Source: Halotia wernerae
Lineage (GTDB): Bacteria; Cyanobacteriota; Cyanobacteriia; Cyanobacteriales; Nostocaceae
Assembly (NCBI GenBank): GCA_034931985.1
Contig: JAYGHB010000099.1
Location: 36,136-100,135 of the forward strand
Direction: 5' to 3'
DNA: 64,000 bases
How positions within the stretch are numbered: position 1 is the first letter of the stretch; each line of letters begins with the position of its first letter. A program made the position numbers and the translations under genes. Positions 33,204 to 39,883 of the stretch are shown here, one piece after another. The notes beneath the pieces were generated by a model, which was not told where the DNA came from, made no database searches, and saw only the letters and a program-made list of their open reading frames with translations.

Positions 33204-33441
33204 TAAACTACCCACCACTGACCTGAGTACAGGTGCAGTGGGGGCTTTAAAAGCCTAGAGTTTACCCGACTAAGTGTTAAATCACTACGATTTTGAGGTC
33301 ATCTCACCTACGGATACGTAATGCCAGTCTGTAGCTCTGAGGTTAACAGTTAAACAGATTCATTGGGTTTGAGTCAGTGCTGTTAGCGCAAAAAGCCTTT
33401 AAATCATTGTCCAGGCTTACATTACCCGAAAGGAGGGACTT
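33204..33441 (+). ncRNA. probable omega-RNA region of the IscB element
   Basis: IscB nucleases use an omega-RNA encoded immediately upstream of the gene, with its guide reading out of the element's left end. Here 238 non-coding bases precede iscB. They contain the left-end hairpin, a stem AAGCCT/AGGCTT (33393-33418) and a final CCGAAAGGAGGGACTT before ATG, which also serves as ribosome site. By family logic the guide would be the roughly 16 flanking bases ending near 33203, inside IS630. The fold and transcript ends are inferred. Confidence 0.6.
33215..33241 (+). repeat. left-end hairpin of the IscB element
   Basis: CCACTGACCTG and CAGGTGCAGTGG pair around an AGTA loop with one bulged G (33235). 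IS200/IS605-type transposases recognise such imperfect subterminal hairpins. Confidence 0.75.
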
Positions 33442-34728
33442 ATGTCCAAAGTATTAGTAATTGACAGCACTAAAAGACCACTTAACCCAATTCATCCAGC
33501 GCAAGCTAGACAACTTTTGAGAAACGGTAAAGCAGCAATATTCCGTAAATTTCCATTCACAATCATTTTAAAACAAGCACGTCTGGACGTGCCAGTTCAA
33601 CCGCTAAGAATCAAGATTGACCCTGGTGCCAAAACAACAGGAATATCAGTGGTTAACGATTCAACGGGTGAAGTTGTATTTGCCGCAGAACTACAGCACA
33701 GAGGTTTTGCAATTAGAAAATCTTTAACTTCTCGTAGACAATTACGTAGAGGTAGAAGAAATCGTAAAACACGTTATCGTCAACCTAGATTTGATAATAG
33801 AAAGCGTCCGGACGGTTGGCTACCACCAAGCTTGATGAGTCGTGTTCATAACATTGAAACATGGGTTAACAAGCTAATCAAATTTGCGCCAATCACAGCT
33901 ATCTCTCAAGAGTTAGTTAGGTTTGATACGCAACTAATGCAAAACCCTGACATTCAAGGCAAGGAATATCAACAGGGTACGCTTGCCGGATACGAAACGA
34001 GAGAATATTTGCTTGAAAAGTTTTGTAGAAAGTGTTCATATTGCGACAAACAAGATGTACCTTTACAGATTGAACATATTTACCCACGGGCTAAAGGAGG
34101 CTCTAATAGAATCTCAAACCTAACCTTGAGTTGTGAAAAATGCAATATCAAGAAAGGGACTAAGGATATGAAAGATTTCCTCAAAAAAGACCCCAATCGG
34201 TTGAAAAAGATTGAATCTCTTGCTAAAAAACCACTTGCTGATACCGCAGCAGTTAATGCAACTAGATTCAAATTACTAGAAGTTTTAAAAGCAACTGGTT
34301 TGCCAGTTGAGACAGGGAGCGGTGGTTTAACAAAGTTCAATCGAACCCAACAAGAATTAAAAAAAACTCATTGGATAGATGCCGCATTAGTAGGTAAATC
34401 AACTCCAGAAAAACTAATTATCAAGGGAGTTAAACTATTGTTGATTCAAGCTGTAGGACATGGTTCTAGACAATCATGTCGAACTGATAAGTATGGCTTT
34501 CCAAATCGACATGTACCCAGAGAGAAAATACATTTCGGTTTTCAAACAGGCGACATTGTTAAAGCCGTTGTCAAAACAGGTAAAAAGGTGGGTACATACG
34601 TTGGTAAAGTGGCTATTCGGTCATCTGGTAGCTTCAATATCTCGACCAGGAACCGATTAATACAGGGAATTTCCCACAGGTTTTGTAAACGAGTTCATGC
34701 AAAGGACGGTTACTCGTATGCATTCTAA
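33442..34728 (+). CDS. iscB: IscB RNA-guided nuclease (OMEGA system)
   Basis: A 428-residue Cas9-ancestor-type nuclease. Domain order: PLMP domain (residues 1-50, with RPLNPIHPAQARQLL), RuvC-I with Asp60 (KIDPGAKTTG), arginine-rich bridge helix (98-120), RuvC-II with Glu157 (SQELVRFD), HNH domain (194-240: CxxC pair, EHIYPRAKGGSNRISNL with His212, then CEKCN) and RuvC-III with His310/Asp313 (THWIDAAL), then a beta-rich C-terminus for RNA/TAM contact. Every expected catalytic residue is present, so it may be active. AAAGGAGGG gives a strong ribosome site. It would cut DNA matching the omega-RNA guide and so help keep the element in place. Confidence 0.93.
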   Translation: MSKVLVIDSTKRPLNPIHPAQARQLLRNGKAAIFRKFPFTIILKQARLDVPVQPLRIKIDPGAKTTGISVVNDSTGEVVFAAELQHRGFAIRKSLTSRRQLRRGRRNRKTRYRQPRFDNRKRPDGWLPPSLMSRVHNIETWVNKLIKFAPITAISQELVRFDTQLMQNPDIQGKEYQQGTLAGYETREYLLEKFCRKCSYCDKQDVPLQIEHIYPRAKGGSNRISNLTLSCEKCNIKKGTKDMKDFLKKDPNRLKKIESLAKKPLADTAAVNATRFKLLEVLKATGLPVETGSGGLTKFNRTQQELKKTHWIDAALVGKSTPEKLIIKGVKLLLIQAVGHGSRQSCRTDKYGFPNRHVPREKIHFGFQTGDIVKAVVKTGKKVGTYVGKVAIRSSGSFNISTRNRLIQGISHRFCKRVHAKDGYSYAF

Positions 34729-34823
34729 GATATTAGAAATTGCTCGGTTGTCCCTGTCATTGTTTGTGCTTCCGCACAAAAACATTCAAGGAACACCTCA
34801 CAATTTCTCCTCCTTTCCTCTCA

Positions 34824-34850
34824 CCACTGTACCTGTACTTAGGTCAGTGG
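34824..34850 (+). repeat. right-end hairpin of the IscB element
   Basis: CCACTG(T)ACCT pairs with AGGTCAGTGG around GTACTT, with one bulged T. It mirrors the left-end hairpin at 33215-33241 and ends 14 bases before the inferred right boundary. Confidence 0.8.
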
Positions 34851-34864
34851 GAGTCTCCAGGAGG

Positions 34865-35001
34865 AAAGACAGATGATTTGAAAAATCGAATTCTCAAGTT
34901 TATCGACTACTTTAATCAAACAATGGCTAAACCTTTTAAGTGGACATATAAGGGCAAAGTTTTGGCTATTTAATGGTCTGCTTATTTCCGCCGTGCTGTA
35001 C
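34865..35001 (+). pseudogene. IS630 transposase 3-prime part plus terminal repeat
   Basis: TDDLKNRILKFIDYF then NQTMAKPFKWTYKGKVLAI and a stop at 34971-34973 is the missing C-terminus of the transposase begun at 32439. After the stop comes CTTATTTCCGCCGTGCTGTA (34981-35000), the inverted form of the IS630 terminal repeat seen at 6513 and 29235. The element ends 40 bases before the M16-type gene. Confidence 0.88.
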
Positions 35002-35040
35002 TAGTTCTTTTTCTCTGCCTTTTCTTTAACCTTTTAACTA

Positions 35041-36324
35041 ATGACACAAACTGTGAAACCTTCCCTATCTCACTTCCCTATCTATCGCACTGTATTGAAT
35101 AATGGAATTGTAGTGCTGGTAGCAGAAAATCCGGCTGCGGATATTATTGCAGCGCGGGTTTTTGTTCGTGCTGGTAGTTGTAATGAACAACCGGGACAGG
35201 CGGGTTTAGCCCATTTGCTGTCAGCAGTCATGACAAAGGGATGTGATGGACTTTCGAGCTTAGAAATTGCTGAGCAAGTTGAATCTACAGGGGCGAGTTT
35301 GAGTGCAGATACCACCACAGATTATTTTTTGCTGTCGTTAAAGACGGTAACATCTGACTTTGGGGAAATTTTAGCATTAGCAGGGCGGATTTTGCGATCG
35401 CCAACATTTCCCGAAGCCGAAGTGGAACTAGAACGGCGGTTGACACTACAAAATATTCGCTCCCAACAAGAGCAGCCGTTTACTATTGCCTTTGAACAAA
35501 TGCGGCAAGTGATGTACCAAAACCATCCCTACGCTATGTCAGTGTTAGGCAACGAAGCTACAATCAACCGCTTAACCCGTAGCGATTTAGTGGAGTATCA
35601 CCAGACTTATTTTCGTCCAGATAATTTAGTAGTTAGTATTGCTGGGCGTGTAACATTAGCTGAGGCGGTAGCACTGGTGGAACAAGTGTTGGGTGATTGG
35701 GAAGTTCCCACCCAAACGCTGCCAACAATTACTTTACCTGAAATTCGAGTGTCACCGCAGCGCCGATTGAAACCTATACAGACGCAGCAGTCAATCGTCA
35801 TGCTGGGTTATTTGGGATCATCAGTCATGTCTCCTGATTATGCCCCACTAAAGTTGCTGTCTACTTATCTAGGAAATGGGCTTTCTAGCCGCTTGTTTGT
35901 AGAATTGCGAGAAAAGCGAGGTTTAGCTTACGAAGTCTCCGCATTTTACCCGACACGGCTGTATCCAGGGTCATTTGTGGTGTACATGGGTACAGCCCCA
36001 GAAAATACCAGTATAGGTCTGAACGGATTACGCAAAGAAGTAGATCTAATCTGTACTACAGAAGTATCGGAAAGCGCACTGCAAGCTGCCAAGAACAAGA
36101 TCCTAGGGCAGTACGCCTTGGGTAAACAAACGAACGGTCAAATTGCTCAAATCTACGGCTGGTATGAGACTTTGGGTTTAGGAATTAATTTTGATAGTGA
36201 GTTTCAAGATTTGATTACATCGGTAAATACCCAAGACGCAATGGCAGCCGCTAGTCGATATTTGCAGGAACCTTATTTGTCTTTAGTTGGTCAAGAAGAA
36301 GCAATTAATAGTGCGCTAGCGTAA
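35041..36324 (+). CDS. M16-family peptidase-like protein without zinc motif
   Basis: A 427-residue pitrilysin/processing-peptidase-type protein with both halves of the M16 fold (LNNGIVVLVAENPAADIIAA, then GLAHLLSAVMTKG; second half from about residue 235 with LREKRGLAYEVSAFYPTRLYPG). The catalytic HxxEH is replaced by HLLSA, so it should not bind zinc or cleave. Cyanobacterial M16 proteins commonly occur as adjacent active/inactive pairs, and this resembles the inactive partner. Upstream lies the IS630/IscB complex instead of an active M16 gene, so the partner may be displaced or elsewhere. The ATG is the first of the frame; the terminal repeat of IS630 ends 40 bases before it. Confidence 0.85.
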   Translation: MTQTVKPSLSHFPIYRTVLNNGIVVLVAENPAADIIAARVFVRAGSCNEQPGQAGLAHLLSAVMTKGCDGLSSLEIAEQVESTGASLSADTTTDYFLLSLKTVTSDFGEILALAGRILRSPTFPEAEVELERRLTLQNIRSQQEQPFTIAFEQMRQVMYQNHPYAMSVLGNEATINRLTRSDLVEYHQTYFRPDNLVVSIAGRVTLAEAVALVEQVLGDWEVPTQTLPTITLPEIRVSPQRRLKPIQTQQSIVMLGYLGSSVMSPDYAPLKLLSTYLGNGLSSRLFVELREKRGLAYEVSAFYPTRLYPGSFVVYMGTAPENTSIGLNGLRKEVDLICTTEVSESALQAAKNKILGQYALGKQTNGQIAQIYGWYETLGLGINFDSEFQDLITSVNTQDAMAAASRYLQEPYLSLVGQEEAINSALA

Positions 36325-36393
36325 GTAGTTTACGTGCGATCGCCATCATCCGAGGTGTACTATTAGCATCAGAAGATTCTGGGAATAAATTCC

Positions 36394-37305
36394 ATGAAAG
36401 GCAGCCTGACAGCAAGTATCTTGAATTACTTAGAGTCACCGAAAGCAACTCACCTCTCAAGGGTAAGTCAGCTTTCTTGGTTACTTTTGTTGGCTTCTAT
36501 ATCTGTGCTAATTGGCTCCTGGGCTGTAGTATCGATTGCTGCACCCCAAAAAGTTGCCCAAGTCAGTGTCGTAGATAGCATCAATCGCCCTACCCTCAAA
36601 GTTGGTAGCCAAGGAGAACGTGTATCAGAACTTCAAGCAGCTCTCAAGCTTTTGGGCTTTTATTCAGGTACAGTAGATGGCACTTATAGCGAGGATACGG
36701 CCAAAGCTGTTTCTCGATTTAAGCAAGCAGTTGGCTTGAGTCCAGATGGTGTTGTTGATGCTGCTACTTGGCAACGACTGTTTCCTAATGGGCCAACAGC
36801 GACAACTGTCTCTTCATCAAACCCGACAACAATTAACTCTGCATCTAACTTGACACCAAAGTTTCCTGTTCCAACTCAATCGGCTACAACTCAAGTACCA
36901 ACTAAACCTGAACCAAGACCTGCTAATCGAAAACCTCCTACAACTAAAGTACCAACCAAACCTGCGGCAAAACCTGCTAATCGAAAACCTCCTACAATTC
37001 AAAGCACAAAAAAAACGCCCCCACGACCATCAACAATCACCCGTACTAACCAAATTGCTGGCGTTCAATACACTTCAGAAGGATGGCCAATTTTACGTTT
37101 AGGGATGCGTAATGCAGAAGTGACCAAGTTGCAACAGCGATTGCAAAAGCTGGGTTTTTTAGATGGTAATGTAGATGGAGACTTTGGCCCTACAACCGAA
37201 GCAGCAGTAAAAGCTGCACAAAAACGCTATGGACTAGAGCCTGATGGTGTAGTTGGAGGTGCGACTTGGGAAGTTTTATTGCGGCGATCGCCCCAAGGGC
37301 GTTAG
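36394..37305 (+). CDS. envelope protein with two peptidoglycan-binding domains
   Basis: A 303-residue protein with an uncleaved membrane segment (about residues 26-50) and two PG_binding_1 domains. The first is LKVGSQGERVSELQAALKLL (about 66-125) and the second LRLGMRNAEVTKLQQRLQKL (about 235-297). They flank a Pro/Lys/Thr linker that contains a near repeat (VPTKP..PANRKPPT twice). It would anchor to the cell wall. No catalytic domain is attached. It follows the M16-like gene by 69 bases on the same strand and precedes the holin-like gene. Confidence 0.85.
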   Translation: MKGSLTASILNYLESPKATHLSRVSQLSWLLLLASISVLIGSWAVVSIAAPQKVAQVSVVDSINRPTLKVGSQGERVSELQAALKLLGFYSGTVDGTYSEDTAKAVSRFKQAVGLSPDGVVDAATWQRLFPNGPTATTVSSSNPTTINSASNLTPKFPVPTQSATTQVPTKPEPRPANRKPPTTKVPTKPAAKPANRKPPTIQSTKKTPPRPSTITRTNQIAGVQYTSEGWPILRLGMRNAEVTKLQQRLQKLGFLDGNVDGDFGPTTEAAVKAAQKRYGLEPDGVVGGATWEVLLRRSPQGR

Positions 37306-37350
37306 TTAACTTGTAAGTTTAAAGTTGTGAGAATGTCTCTAAAATAGCTC

Positions 37351-37704
37351 ATGAAACACTTTTTACTAACTTGGCTTGCTACTGCGGTGGCTTTACTCAT
37401 TACCGCTAATATCGTTCCGGGATTTTATGTCAAAAACTTTGTCGCTGCTCTAGTTGCTGCTGTTGTCATTGGGCTAGTTAATGCATTTATTCGCCCAATT
37501 TTAGCTATTTTGACCTTTCCCATTACCTTACTCACCTTAGGTTTATTTACATTGGTCATCAATGCCTTAACCCTTTGGCTAGCAAGCGCCCTCACTCCTG
37601 GTTATGGTTTTGAGATTCAAGGATTTCTGCCTGCCTTGTTGGGATCAATCGTACTAGTAATTGTTTCTAGTGTGATTAGCTATTTTTTCAGAGTGATTGA
37701 TTAG
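37351..37704 (+). CDS. phage-holin superfamily IV-type membrane protein
   Basis: A 117-residue protein made almost entirely of four hydrophobic helices, with the family core VVIGLVNAFIRPILAILTFPITLLTLGLF. It belongs to the widespread Phage_holin_4_2 group. Despite the name, most bacterial members are chromosomal and have no shown lytic role. It lies 45 bases after the peptidoglycan-binding protein gene, suggesting an envelope-related operon. No prophage genes are nearby. Confidence 0.85.
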   Translation: MKHFLLTWLATAVALLITANIVPGFYVKNFVAALVAAVVIGLVNAFIRPILAILTFPITLLTLGLFTLVINALTLWLASALTPGYGFEIQGFLPALLGSIVLVIVSSVISYFFRVID

Positions 37705-37731
37705 GGCAGGATGTAGACGCTATACCCACGT

Positions 37732-38220
37732 CTACATTTTCCTTGCTGAATGTGACTCTTGGGCTACAGCTACCGTTACTGTTCCCGGTTCCCTCTGCAA
37801 GCGAAAAATTTGCTTAGCAACCAATAATCTCCCTTCTAACTTCTGCTTTTCTACAACCGAAGGGGTGAAGCTAGAGGCTGCGAGAATAGCAGCAGCCTCT
37901 GCTACGCTGGGTGTACTAACTTTTTGGTTCGTAATTATAGCAGGGTTTGGTACACAAACAGTAGAGAGAATTGCTGCTGCAAAGGTTTTTAAAGGCAAAT
38001 TGCGTAAGTGGCAAAGTTCTACTAACCCAACTTCTGAAGCTTTAGATTCAATGGTAGCAAAACCTGCGATCGCACTTTGGTCAAGTTGATTTTCTCCAAA
38101 CACCTGTTGAATTGCCGCTGCTATCAACTCCTGGGAACTGCCTCTTTGACAACCAATTCCCACCCATAAACTCTTTAGTTGCTGCTGCTGTGAGGGATTT
38201 TTTTTATTTACCAGGGTCAT
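37732..38220 (-). CDS. CbiG C-terminal domain protein (cobalamin synthesis-like)
   Basis: A 162-residue protein matching the C-terminal domain of CbiG, the cobalt-precorrin 5A hydrolase of anaerobic B12 synthesis (LWVGIGCQRGSSQELI, GFATIESKASEVGL, then VPNPAIITNQKVSTPSVAEAAA). The N-terminal and linker domains of full CbiG are absent. In many cyanobacteria the domain is fused to CobJ/CbiH or occurs alone. No other cobalamin gene is adjacent, and no cobalamin riboswitch was seen upstream. It converges on the holin-like gene with 27 bases between stops. Confidence 0.8.
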   Translation of the reverse strand: MTLVNKKNPSQQQQLKSLWVGIGCQRGSSQELIAAAIQQVFGENQLDQSAIAGFATIESKASEVGLVELCHLRNLPLKTFAAAILSTVCVPNPAIITNQKVSTPSVAEAAAILAASSFTPSVVEKQKLEGRLLVAKQIFRLQREPGTVTVAVAQESHSARKM

Positions 38221-38374
38221 TTACAGTTGCATTGCGAACTCAGAATTACCCAGCAATCTGAGATTAGTTGAGTCTTTTTTTGGCCGTTTGCTATGATACC
38301 TGAAAACTGATCTTTAGAATACTGTTCCCAGAAATAAAAGCTTATATATTAAGCATATCTAGCACAGTAGGAAA

Positions 38375-38476
38375 CACCGAGGGGGAGACGAGGTAAAAGT
38401 TAAAAAGAATTTCTTTTTTTATTTTGGCTTCTTCGGTGTCTTTGAAGCCCAAGGATTTTACCTCCTCTACCTCGGT
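38375..38476. repeat. 102-nt long-range palindrome with inner hairpin
   Basis: ACCGAGGGGGAGACGAGGTAAAA (arm beginning near 38376) pairs with TTTTACCTCCTCTACCTCGGT (38457-38476). Inside lie AAAGAATTTCTTT and a GGCTTC/GAAGCC hairpin (38426-38449). Thus a long stem encloses two small ones. It starts 4 bases before the next gene's stop. It may be a MITE or a structured 3-prime RNA. Confidence 0.7.
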
Positions 38477-38479
38477 ATT

Positions 38480-38836
38480 TCAATTTTTTAAACTCTCCGC
38501 CGTAGCAAGTTCACAACAGCTACGACGGGGTTTTGCTTTTTTCACGAGAGCAACTATTCTCACCTCACCATCTTTGATCTGAATCTGATTCTTAATGCTA
38601 TCCCGCAGAGTATCGAAGCTCTGATCATCTTTGCGACCGTTAGCTTCGAGGAATTTTTGGCGCACTTCTGTTTTTAACCCTCGTGTTTCTGCTGCCTGGG
38701 TAGGCACCTTAAAGTGTTTAATTACATCTTTATATGCACACTCTCTTAGAATTTTATTTTCAGCCTGAACTTGCTCTAACTGAGTTTTTATTGTTTGCAG
38801 TTGTGATATAGCATCGGCTGATCTTTGATATTCCAA
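38480..38836 (-). CDS. hypothetical coiled-coil protein
   Basis: A 118-residue basic protein. Residues about 5-35 form a predicted coiled coil (ADAISQLQTIKTQLEQVQAEN). A helical middle and a beta-like stretch (QIKDGEVRIVALVKKAKPRR) follow. I do not recognise the family, and the ribosome site is poor. Spacing and codon pattern fit a real but uncharacterised gene. The palindromic element at 38375-38476 directly follows its stop. Confidence 0.4.
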   Translation of the reverse strand: MEYQRSADAISQLQTIKTQLEQVQAENKILRECAYKDVIKHFKVPTQAAETRGLKTEVRQKFLEANGRKDDQSFDTLRDSIKNQIQIKDGEVRIVALVKKAKPRRSCCELATAESLKN

Positions 38837-38998
38837 TTTTAAGGACAGCTTGGCATTGGCTAACAGAGATTTGTAATCTGGCTACTTTTAATTTTGAACT
38901 TTTTCAGATTCCATATTACAAAAGTGAGCGAAAATTTAGTAAACATTCTGTGCATTATTTGAAGTTAGTTGCTTCACTAAATTAGTAGTGTTAAAAAG

Positions 38999-39274
38999 TT
39001 AAGAAATCTTCTGGATACTACTCACACAAAATTTAATATGGGAGCGAATAGCTCGCTCATAAATTACAGTTTGTTCTCTGCGTATTCCTACAGGTTGATA
39101 TATCAAGTTAATTTCTGGAAATTCGCACCAAGACATCAAAAAAATGTCTTTAGCTGGCGTAATAATTTCATAATTATTCTCTTGCTTTTTCTTTTTTAGC
39201 CGACAATTATTTAATTGCAGTTTTTCTCTCAACAGTTTTTCAAATTCTGGAATCAAAGTTGAAGATGTGTTCAT
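38999..39274 (-). CDS. hypothetical small protein
   Basis: A 91-residue protein with an N-terminal helix rich in Leu/Lys (FEKLLREKLQLNNCRLKKKKQ) followed by strands (YEIITPAKDIFLMSWCEF, INLIYQPVGIRREQTVIY). No membrane segment and no recognised family. It is AT-rich compared with its neighbours. It lies on the same strand as, and 160 bases upstream of, the coiled-coil hypothetical gene. Confidence 0.4.
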   Translation of the reverse strand: MNTSSTLIPEFEKLLREKLQLNNCRLKKKKQENNYEIITPAKDIFLMSWCEFPEINLIYQPVGIRREQTVIYERAIRSHIKFCVSSIQKIS

Positions 39275-39599
39275 GGTTTCTACACTTTTAACTGTGTTAG
39301 TTCAACAAACAGATAAATCCCATTTGGTTTTTGAAAAGCTGGGATAGGGGAAGCCTTTCAATACAGCGGTTAGAGCCTCACTAGACTTAGCAAGACTCAA
39401 ATTAGAAGGTTTTTTAGAATTTGAGTTTAACTTCCCTTTGTCAGCGTAACAGAAAATAGCCAATTCCAATTAAGCTTGTTGCAGTTTGATACTAATCTGC
39501 TCTTTGTGTTTGCCGTCAAGTAGGAGGCTTGAAAATGATTGGACTTTGGACAAAAACAGTGTTCGCGGAATATTTACGATTGACTGGGAAGTTTGCAAG

Positions 39600-39648
39600 C
39601 CCCTGAAAAACAGGTACATAGTACCGTCTTCTGTACTTTAGGCAGGGG
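39600..39648. repeat. CCCCTG/CAGGGG hairpin resembling an IscB-element end
   Basis: CCCCTG and CAGGGG enclose GGTACATAGTACC and CTGTACTTTAGG. The string CTGTACTTTAGGCAGGGG is close to CTGTACTTAGGTCAGTGG in the right end of the IscB element (34833-34850). It may be a relic of a related element end. Confidence 0.4.
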
Positions 39649-39775
39649 ATGAAAAACGACTTACATCTGCTGAACCTTGGAGTAAGCTATCTATAGCTCT
39701 TTGCAGTGCTTCAATTTTGGCTCGTGTCGCTACTTGCTCAACCGCAGTCCAATCAAAAAGTACTCCAAAAGCACT
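39638..39775 (-). pseudogene. gene fragment, unidentified
   Basis: The reverse strand reads SAFGVLFDWTAVEQVATRAK, then IEALQRAIDSLLQGSADVSR and FSSPA before TAA at 39640-39638. A stop lies directly upstream of the readable part, and a neighbouring frame continues the sense (VIDGFTFHRIEVLLEYF), which suggests a frameshift. The amphipathic helix looks like genuine coding remains. Confidence 0.35.
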
Positions 39776-39883
39776 TCAATGCGGTGAAAAGTAAATCCGT
39801 CAATGACATAGCCTAATTGGCGCTGGCAAGCTATCCTAGGATATTTAAGGTCAAAAAAAGAGCAGGATCAGCAGGGGACATCA

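Larger units (their letters stand above)
33204..34864 (+). mobile_element. IscB (OMEGA) element, IS200/IS605-type ends, no transposase
   Basis: A 1661-bp insertion inside the IS630 transposase. Boundaries come from frame restoration: joining AGTCAAGG (to 33203) with AAAGACAGAT (from 34865) gives SFVSQGKTDDLKNRIL, exactly as expected of the transposase. Each end has a bulged hairpin with the same CCACTG/CAGTGG base. The cargo is one iscB gene. No Y1 transposase tnpA is present, so mobilisation would need one in trans. There is no target duplication, as expected for IS200/IS605 members. The end positions could shift by a base or two because AGG is shared. Confidence 0.85.
39275..39883. other. 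609-bp spacer with repeats and gene debris
   Basis: Before the aminopeptidase gene. Contains an inverted repeat ACTCAAATT/AATTTGAGT (39395-39426), a 23-codon frame with strong ribosome site (GGAGGCTTGAAAATG, 39535-39606) that I cannot assign, the hairpin at 39600-39648 and a minus-strand gene fragment. Confidence 0.5.

Noticed and set aside
37351..37704. Holin-like gene taken as a prophage marker
   Set aside because: The family is chromosomal in most bacteria and no phage structural, integrase or lysis genes are adjacent.
38221..38374. Possible cobalamin riboswitch in front of the CbiG-domain gene
   Set aside because: The spacer is AT-rich and short and lacks the GC-rich B12 box and stems that such a riboswitch needs.
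39535..39606. 23-codon frame with a strong ribosome site (MIGLWTKTVFAEYLRLTGKF)
   Set aside because: The ribosome site is good but the peptide matches nothing I know and runs into a hairpin relic; kept only as a note in the spacer entry.
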